A stretch of 9,130 nucleotides of DNA from Fimbriimonadaceae bacterium. GTDB taxonomy: Bacteria > Armatimonadota > Fimbriimonadia > Fimbriimonadales > Fimbriimonadaceae. How positions within the stretch are numbered: the stretch's first letter is position 1; each line of letters begins with the position of its first letter. Of the stretch, positions 4,641 through 9,130 are shown piece after piece. The notes beneath the pieces were generated by a model. That model was not told the DNA's origin. It saw only the letters and a program-made list of their open reading frames with translations, and made no database searches. The DNA lies in the NCBI GenBank assembly GCA_014380605.1, contig JACMJO010000230.1:1-9130 (forward strand), given 5' to 3'. Both the position numbers and the translations under genes were made by a program.

Positions 4641-7152
4641 AGTCAGTCTCAACAGACAGGAGGTAGGCGATATCATTCAGAAGGTCTCGAATCTTGAAGG
4701 GCTTTGTGACGAAACCGCTGGCTCCGGCGGCAAGGAGCCTCGCTATTCGATCCGGGGTGGCATCGGCGCTCACGATCAAGATCGGGAGATTGGCGAACTC
4801 CGGGTTTGCTCGCAGTTGCAGGAGAACGTCATAGCCAGAGATGTCCGGGAGGTCCAAGTCCAATAACACCAAATTTGGAGGATTGTCGAAAATCGTTTGG
4901 AGTCCTGCCCTCCCCGACATCGCAACATCCAGCGTCCACTGAGGCCGCGACTCGATGAGGCTCGCCATCAACGCCACATTCGACTCATTGTCTTCAATGT
5001 AAACCAATCTTGTTGCGGTCGACGGGTGCACTGAGTGGGCGGCGACAATGTGGCCGACCTCGATCTCTGGTTCTTTCGCCAACTCCAGCTCGACTTTGAA
5101 AACGGTCCCACTACCGATCTCGGACGTAAATGTGATTTGGCCGTGCATGGCTTCAACCATGCTTTTGCACAGCGCCAGACCTAGACCAGTACCCTCGATT
5201 TGCTGCGTTTGCTCGATGCCGAGTCGGTCGAACGGCATAAATACTCGGTGGGCCAACTCTTGGTCGATGCCTGGGCCAGTATCCCGAACCACGATGTTGA
5301 CGGTGCCGGCGTCCGTTGTTGAAAACCCAACGTGCACAAATCCGCCCTCTCTGTTGTATTTGACACCGTTTGAAATAAGGTTGATAACAACCTGCAATAA
5401 TCGCTGCCGATCCGCCCTTGCAAATAGGTTTAGGTCGGCGCTTGGATCGGTCACTACCGTCACGGACTTACCCATTGCCAGCGGCTGAGTGAGGCTAATA
5501 GCTTCGTCCACGACGTGCACCAACTTAACGGCTTCACGGGAGATTTCCATGTTGCCAGATTCGATCCGGCTCAAATCCAAGACCTCGTTTATGAGTCCGA
5601 GAAGGTGCTTGCCACCCGTAAGAATCCGGCCGACGCATTCTTTCTGCTGGTCGGTGGGCTGATACATTTCCAGGAGCTGGGCAAATCCTAGGATTGAGTT
5701 TAAGGGGGTCCTCAGTTCGTGGCTCATCCGCGACAAGAATTCGCTCTTGGCAAGATTGGCCCGGTCGGCTCGATCTCGATCTAAGCGATCCTGTTCACTC
5801 TGCTTCCGGTTGGTGACGTCCATGGCCGCGCCAATCATCCTCGTAGGGGCGCCATTGTCATCTACAATCACGAAGGCTCGATCCAAGACGTCGGCGTAGG
5901 TGCCATCCGCTTTCGCGAGGCGGTATTCCTCTTGCCAAGTCGACGCCCCCGTTGACAAAGCCGTATGGAGGCTTTCAGTGATCCGTTCGGTATCATCGGG
6001 GTGGATAGCATCCACCCACTGGTCCTTCGTGGCGGTGGCGCCGGTTTTGTCGGTAGCCAGGACCATGCTCTGGTTCGGACTTAGCCAAGCTTCCCCGGTC
6101 ACTATGTTTAAATCCCACACCACGTCGTTCGTGGCTTGACAGACAAGGTTAAAGCGTTCCTCGCCCTTCCTCATCTCTTCGATGCTTCTCAACTGCTCAG
6201 TCTGATCTCTGGCAATTACGAAGAACATTGGCGTGCCTTGAAGGTCAACCTTGCTGACTTTAACCTCGGCGGAGATAACGTCTCCGTCCTTCCGTCGCAG
6301 CAATCCCTCAAAAGTTGTGGTTTGCCCGTTCTCCGGACTTGCAAACGGCGAGGAAACGCCGCAAACGTCGGGCCAGATCCGAAGGTCTTGAACGGACATC
6401 AATAGCAACTCTTCGGGGGCATAGCCGAGGATCGACGAAGCGGCCTGATTGGAATAAAGAATATTCCCGTCGATGTCTCTCATCAGGAAGATGTCTGAGG
6501 CATTCTCGGCGAAGGCGCGGAAGCGTTCCTCGCTTTCAGCAAGCGACAAAAATGCCTTCTTGGTATCTTCTTCGGCCTGCTCCGCGTGGCAGAGTAGTTC
6601 CTTCTGGATATTCGCCTGATCCTCCAGGGTGAGGGTCTGCTGTTCAAGGGCGAGGTTTTGCTTTCTCAGTTCAAGCTGTCCGACAACTTGGTTGGCCAAC
6701 CTCTTTAGAGCATCCATCTGGGCTTCCGTCAGCTCCCTTGGCCGAGTGTCCTTTACGCATAGAGCGCCAACGGCCATGCCGTTCGGAGCGATCAACGGAA
6801 CACCTGCGTAAAAGCGAACCTTTTGCCCCCCAGTTACCAGAGGGCTGTCCTTAAATCGTGAGTCTTCAAGAGCGTCCGGTACGACCATGATTCCATCGCT
6901 TTGAATGGTGTGCTGGCAAAACGAAACGTCTCGCCGGGTTTCTTGCTCGGTTAAACCTAGGGAAGCCTTGAACCACTGCCGGTCGACGTCCACGAGGCTA
7001 ATGGTTGAAATTGGCGTCTCACAGATGTACGATGCCAATGCTACTAGGTCGTCGAAAGCTTGCTCTGGCTCGCTATCGAGGATCTCGTATTTATTGAGCG
7101 TGTTCAATCGCTCGGATTCGTTACTTGGCAAAAATAGTGGTATTTGGTGCAT
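4630..7152 (-). CDS. Hybrid sensor histidine kinase: GAF-PAS-PAS-HisKA-HATPase-REC
   Basis: With the start at 7152 the product is 840 residues without membrane helices, so it is a cytoplasmic sensor. Order: GAF-type domain (about 20-158; FCQHTIQ at 78-84 and VVPDALEDSRF at 90-100 are typical), a coiled-coil-like Gln/Glu-rich helix (about 158-208), PAS 1 (about 208-320), PAS 2 (about 333-450, ending in the AAMDVTNRK PAC-like segment), HisKA with phosphorylated His478 in FLSRMSHELRTPLN, HATPase with N box Asn591-Asn595, DTGPGID (624-630) and GTGLGLA (654-660), and a C-terminal receiver with Glu720-Asp721, phosphoacceptor Asp765 (LLDLDLPDISG), Ser795 and Lys817. All catalytic motifs look intact. 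The frame also extends to a GTG at 7227, but the ATG at 7152 has GGAG seven bases upstream and is followed by the usual ESERL..L..YEILD lead-in to such GAF domains. There is no Hpt domain, so phosphate would reach the HD-GYP regulator either directly from His478 or through an Hpt protein elsewhere. Confidence 0.92.
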   Translation of the reverse strand: MHQIPLFLPSNESERLNTLNKYEILDSEPEQAFDDLVALASYICETPISTISLVDVDRQWFKASLGLTEQETRRDVSFCQHTIQSDGIMVVPDALEDSRFKDSPLVTGGQKVRFYAGVPLIAPNGMAVGALCVKDTRPRELTEAQMDALKRLANQVVGQLELRKQNLALEQQTLTLEDQANIQKELLCHAEQAEEDTKKAFLSLAESEERFRAFAENASDIFLMRDIDGNILYSNQAASSILGYAPEELLLMSVQDLRIWPDVCGVSSPFASPENGQTTTFEGLLRRKDGDVISAEVKVSKVDLQGTPMFFVIARDQTEQLRSIEEMRKGEERFNLVCQATNDVVWDLNIVTGEAWLSPNQSMVLATDKTGATATKDQWVDAIHPDDTERITESLHTALSTGASTWQEEYRLAKADGTYADVLDRAFVIVDDNGAPTRMIGAAMDVTNRKQSEQDRLDRDRADRANLAKSEFLSRMSHELRTPLNSILGFAQLLEMYQPTDQQKECVGRILTGGKHLLGLINEVLDLSRIESGNMEISREAVKLVHVVDEAISLTQPLAMGKSVTVVTDPSADLNLFARADRQRLLQVVINLISNGVKYNREGGFVHVGFSTTDAGTVNIVVRDTGPGIDQELAHRVFMPFDRLGIEQTQQIEGTGLGLALCKSMVEAMHGQITFTSEIGSGTVFKVELELAKEPEIEVGHIVAAHSVHPSTATRLVYIEDNESNVALMASLIESRPQWTLDVAMSGRAGLQTIFDNPPNLVLLDLDLPDISGYDVLLQLRANPEFANLPILIVSADATPDRIARLLAAGASGFVTKPFKIRDLLNDIAYLLSVETDYAA

Positions 7153-7159
7153 ATGAGGG

Positions 7160-7163
7160 CTCC
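7160..7163 (-). promoter_or_regulatory. Shine-Dalgarno that fixes the kinase start
   Basis: GGAG on the minus strand, with seven bases (ccctcat) before ATG at 7152. This supports the shorter 840-residue kinase over the GTG start at 7227. Confidence 0.6.
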
Positions 7164-7275
7164 ATGAAGAGCTATTGGCATGTCTGGCCGATTCCCGCCT
7201 CTGCGGCCCGATAGTGCTGTAGAACACACAATATGCGGGGCCCAGTAAAGCTCTCAGTTAGATTTGGAATCCATG

Positions 7276-8328
7276 CTAGGCAAGTATCGAAGCATCCCAA
7301 AAGAAGCGAGGATGGTTTTCGGGTCCATCGTCTCCTTCTACAAATGATGCGAGAAGCTTTCCGATCCAAGGGCCGAACTTGAAGCCGTGGCCGCTGCAGG
7401 CGCTGGCGAAGAAGCCACGTTCCCCAATCCTCCCGAGAAGGAAATCTTCATTGATCGTGCTCGTATAGACGCACCCTTTAACAAGCCTCAACTCGGCATC
7501 CTGGATTCCGAACCGTTGCTGAGCCAGGTCCTTGATAAAGGCCGCATGGTGGATGGCGGGGGTGCGATCTAGATCAGACAGGCCGACGTCGCGGCCAAGC
7601 TCGTGAACGCCGATTTTGAAGTCGATCCGGTCGGGCTCGGTGGGGAAGCCGTACATGCCGAGCGGTCCATCCTCGATCCACACGGGTCCCTCTTGGGGTT
7701 GTTCGGAACCAACATAGGCGAAGGTCTGAAGGGTCGTCTGGACGGGCACATTCACAAACTGCCTAATCCAGGGACCGGGGCAGACGACGAAGGCGTCGAA
7801 GTCGTTCTCAAGCTGTTCCCAATGGATGGGATAGTCGGTCAGAATCACTGCGCCAAGCGAGCGAAGCACTCTGAGGTTGGCCTGGATCGCGCCTCTGGCA
7901 TCCACCCATCCGGCTTCGGGCGTGTAGATGCAGATTTCGTCGGAGTCGAGCTTCAAACCAGGAAGAAGGTCTGCGGCTTGCATTGCGTCAAGGGTTTGGA
8001 ACGGGACTCCGACTTCCGTCAGGCCATTGGCGACATCGAGGACGCGCGGGGAGTCGGATTTGCCGAAATAGAAAAGCCCGACTTCGTTCAGAAGACGCTG
8101 ATCGGCGTGGCGCTCAAGCTCGGCCCACAGCGGATAAGCCTCGGTCATGCATTGGGTGTAGAAAGGATCGGGATAGGCTTTGCGGACGATTCGGGAGTTG
8201 CCGTGGGAACTTCCGAGGTCATGGCCGAGTTCGAACTGCTCGAATAGGGCGACATCGTGGCCCTTTATCGCGACGTACCGGGCGGCGCTGGAACCACAAA
8301 TCCCGGCCCCCACGATCGCCACCTTCAT
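7276..8328 (-). CDS. FAD-dependent amine oxidase, sarcosine / N-methyltryptophan oxidase family
   Basis: The product is 350 residues, slightly shorter than monomeric sarcosine oxidase (about 390). It starts with the dinucleotide-binding motif VGAGICGSSAARY (6-18), and Glu30 ends the second strand (VALFEQ). GSSHGNSRIVRKAY (39-52) matches the family GSSHGxxRxxRxAY segment, with Arg46 and Arg49. FKIGVH (237-242) keeps the Lys/His pair of the active site (Lys238, His242). GCVYTSTINEDFLLG (285-299) carries Cys286 in the position of the cysteine that binds FAD covalently in monomeric sarcosine oxidase. SGHGFKFGPWIG (312-323) ends the FAD site with Lys317, equivalent to the oxygen-activating lysine. 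Such enzymes oxidise secondary amines with O2, giving H2O2. The substrate (sarcosine, N-methyltryptophan, pipecolate or another) cannot be read from the sequence. ATG at 8328 has only a distant AAGG. No transporter or partner subunit lies next to it. Confidence 0.88.
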   Translation of the reverse strand: MKVAIVGAGICGSSAARYVAIKGHDVALFEQFELGHDLGSSHGNSRIVRKAYPDPFYTQCMTEAYPLWAELERHADQRLLNEVGLFYFGKSDSPRVLDVANGLTEVGVPFQTLDAMQAADLLPGLKLDSDEICIYTPEAGWVDARGAIQANLRVLRSLGAVILTDYPIHWEQLENDFDAFVVCPGPWIRQFVNVPVQTTLQTFAYVGSEQPQEGPVWIEDGPLGMYGFPTEPDRIDFKIGVHELGRDVGLSDLDRTPAIHHAAFIKDLAQQRFGIQDAELRLVKGCVYTSTINEDFLLGRIGERGFFASACSGHGFKFGPWIGKLLASFVEGDDGPENHPRFFWDASILA

Positions 8329-8343
8329 GTCGTGATTATGCCT

Positions 8344-8462
8344 TTTAGAGTGCGGCGATTTATCGCCGCTTTCAACAGCCGATTTATCGGCGCGGCTGTC
8401 AGATTCTAATCTCAGGCAATTTGCGAACTGCTTAAAGCGGCAATGAATTGCAGCACTCTAAA
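8344..8462. repeat. Composite 119-bp inverted-repeat / multi-hairpin element
   Basis: The ends 8344-8372 and 8434-8462 are inverted copies of each other, identical at 25 of 29 positions, with the outer ten bases tttagagtgc perfectly repeated. Each end is also a hairpin by itself. At the left, GCGGCGA (8352-8358) pairs with TCGCCGC (8363-8369) around TTTA. At the right, the same arrangement (8437-8454) has one mismatch. Between them lies a third hairpin, GCCGA (8378-8382) / TCGGC (8387-8391), sharing the core cgatttatcg with the left one, and then agatt-ct-aatct (8401-8412). There is no room for a gene. It fits between the stop of the Lys/Ala-rich protein gene and the start of the flavin oxidase gene, both on the minus strand. 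It looks like a small non-autonomous mobile repeat or REP-type doublet. Any effect on the oxidase mRNA leader is inference. Confidence 0.75.
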
Positions 8463-8470
8463 CAGTCTTG

Positions 8471-8803
8471 CTATTCGGCGGGAGCTTCAGCTTCGTCTTT
8501 CTTAGCAGACTTTTTAGCGGCAGGCTTTTTGGCTTCTGCATTGGCTGGGGCGGTTTCTGTTACGGCAGCATCCTTTGGAGCAACGTCTTTCGGGGCGGCC
8601 TCTTTCTTGGGGGCTTCCTTCTTCGCTACTTCCTTCTTTGGCGCGACGGCCTTCTTTGCCACGGCGGCTTTTTCGACCGTGGGAGCCGCTACTTTCTTCT
8701 CTGGCTTAGCCGTAGCGCCTTTCTTGGCTTCGCGGATGGCGGCCTTGATCGTCACTTCTTTGCGATGACGACGTCTTCGAATCTCTTTATTTTTTACTCG
8801 CAT
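8471..8803 (-). CDS. Lys/Ala-rich basic protein, histone H1-like tail
   Basis: The product is 110 residues: 26 Lys and 29 Ala by count, and no Leu, Phe, Tyr, Trp or Cys. The first 28 residues form a compact basic segment with an RRRRHRK cluster (9-15) followed by an amphipathic-looking helix (EVTIKAAIREAKK). The rest is a low-complexity KKEAP/AAPK-type tail resembling the disordered tails of histone H1-like bacterial proteins and of some ribosomal proteins. The last residues are acidic (KKDEAEAPAE). ATG at 8803 has a good Shine-Dalgarno, AGGAG, five bases upstream, which supports it as a true gene. It probably binds nucleic acid (DNA compaction or ribosome association). The N-terminal segment faintly recalls the RNA-binding start of ribosomal protein bS20, but I do not claim that family. 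It lies 90 bases downstream of the kinase gene on the same strand. Confidence 0.65.
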   Translation of the reverse strand: MRVKNKEIRRRRHRKEVTIKAAIREAKKGATAKPEKKVAAPTVEKAAVAKKAVAPKKEVAKKEAPKKEAAPKDVAPKDAAVTETAPANAEAKKPAAKKSAKKDEAEAPAE

Positions 8804-8893
8804 GAATGCTCCTAGTCGCCCATAAGAAGACGTAGTCCCGATAGGATACCTCAGGCTGGGGTGAGGGGGTGATCGAGGTGAGGAAGGCGAGAG

Positions 8894-9130
8894 CTATGGG
8901 ACGGCCTTGATTCTCTCAATGTCTTCGGCGGAAGGGACGGCTACTCCTACGTGGCTTACCACTGCCGCAGATGTGTGGGCGCCGAGTTCGAAAATGATTG
9001 GGTCGAAGCCTTTTGCCGCCATTCCGAGGGCGATGGTGGCGATGGTGGTGTCGCCGGCTCCGGCGGTGTCGAAGACTTCGACCTTCTGCGGGCCGACGTA
9101 AAAGCTCTCGGTGCACATCCCGTATTCGCC
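8894..9130 (-). CDS. rfaE1: PfkB-family kinase, C-terminal part; RfaE1-like heptose-phosphate kinase
   Basis: The frame is open to the window edge, so only the last 78 residues are visible (GEYGMCTESFYVGPQKVEVF onward). DTAGAGDTTIATIALGMAAKG is the PfkB signature 2, with the catalytic-base Asp in GAGD. The wording DxxGAGDTxIATxALxxAAG followed by a V(A/G)xxG(V/T)AxxS ending is closest, from memory, to the kinase domain of RfaE/HldE. That enzyme phosphorylates D-beta-D-heptose 7-phosphate to the 1,7-bisphosphate for lipopolysaccharide core heptose. The protein stops soon after this domain, so it would be a stand-alone kinase without the fused nucleotidyltransferase. Another PfkB sugar kinase remains possible. 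If the assignment is right, the organism makes heptose-containing lipopolysaccharide or a glycan. Confidence 0.7.
   Translation of the reverse strand, partial: GEYGMCTESFYVGPQKVEVFDTAGAGDTTIATIALGMAAKGFDPIIFELGAHTSAAVVSHVGVAVPSAEDIERIKAVP

Noticed and set aside
4641..4676. N-terminal extension of the HD-GYP regulator to an ATG at 4676
   Set aside because: It would add 12 residues before a normal receiver start and a longer overlap with the kinase. The ATG at 4640 gives the compact ATG...TGA overlap.
7153..7227. N-terminal extension of the histidine kinase to a GTG at 7227
   Set aside because: The extra 25 residues are not like the usual GAF lead-in, and the ATG at 7152 has GGAG at the right distance.
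7603..8247. 214-codon open frame on the + strand
   Set aside because: It lies wholly inside the flavin oxidase gene on the opposite strand, has no domain or ribosome site, and is explained by the codon bias of the real gene.
8448..8768. Ala/Phe/Ser-rich frame on the + strand that looks like a membrane protein
   Set aside because: It is the antisense reading of the Lys/Ala-rich gene (AAG reads as CTT, GCN as NGC). The minus strand has the AGGAG ribosome site and this strand has none at its ATG.
8849..8866. Possible terminator hairpin cctca / tgagg after the PfkB kinase gene
   Set aside because: It has only a 5-bp stem with an 8-base loop and no U-tract on the minus strand.

Overview
Most of this window (about 290-9130) looks like chromosomal DNA of a moderately GC-rich bacterium with a Gram-negative type envelope. 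The support is a lipopolysaccharide-type heptose kinase fragment at the right edge, a predicted lipoprotein, and GC such as 74 of 120 bases in 601-720. I cannot name the organism firmly. The hairpin family at 577-619 and the general gene style suggest the Armatimonadota / Verrucomicrobiota / Planctomycetota range, as low-confidence inference. The first ~240 bases are different: 87 of 240 bases are G or C, and they encode the end of RnfE and the first 24 residues of RnfA with a strong Shine-Dalgarno, as in an AT-rich clostridial-type rnf operon. The match stops abruptly at about 241, so the left end is probably a chimeric contig join, or less likely a transfer remnant.

Layout: 1-285, rnfE tail and broken rnfA. 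286-633, no gene: purine-rich sequence, a degenerate cgcaaa-type repeat, and a tandem pair of perfect 8-bp hairpins. 634-1386 (-), AlkD-like DNA alkylation repair protein. 1527-2780 (+), predicted lipoprotein of unknown family followed by a good intrinsic terminator. 2846-3508 (-), small exported protein of unknown function. 3582-4640 and 4630-7152 (-), a response regulator with an HD-GYP domain and the hybrid histidine kinase upstream of it, with overlapping reading frames. 7276-8328 (-), flavin-dependent amine oxidase of the sarcosine / N-methyltryptophan oxidase family. 8344-8462, a composite inverted-repeat element. 8471-8803 (-), Lys/Ala-rich basic protein. 8894-9130 (-), C-terminal part of a PfkB-family kinase, cut by the window edge.

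The clearest functional unit is the kinase plus REC-HD-GYP pair, which should form a phosphorelay controlling cyclic-di-GMP breakdown. The other genes look like unrelated single genes. I see no CRISPR array, tRNA, rRNA, transposase or phage gene. I did not find a convincing new multi-gene system. The most interesting non-coding signals are the two hairpin-repeat elements and the left-end junction.
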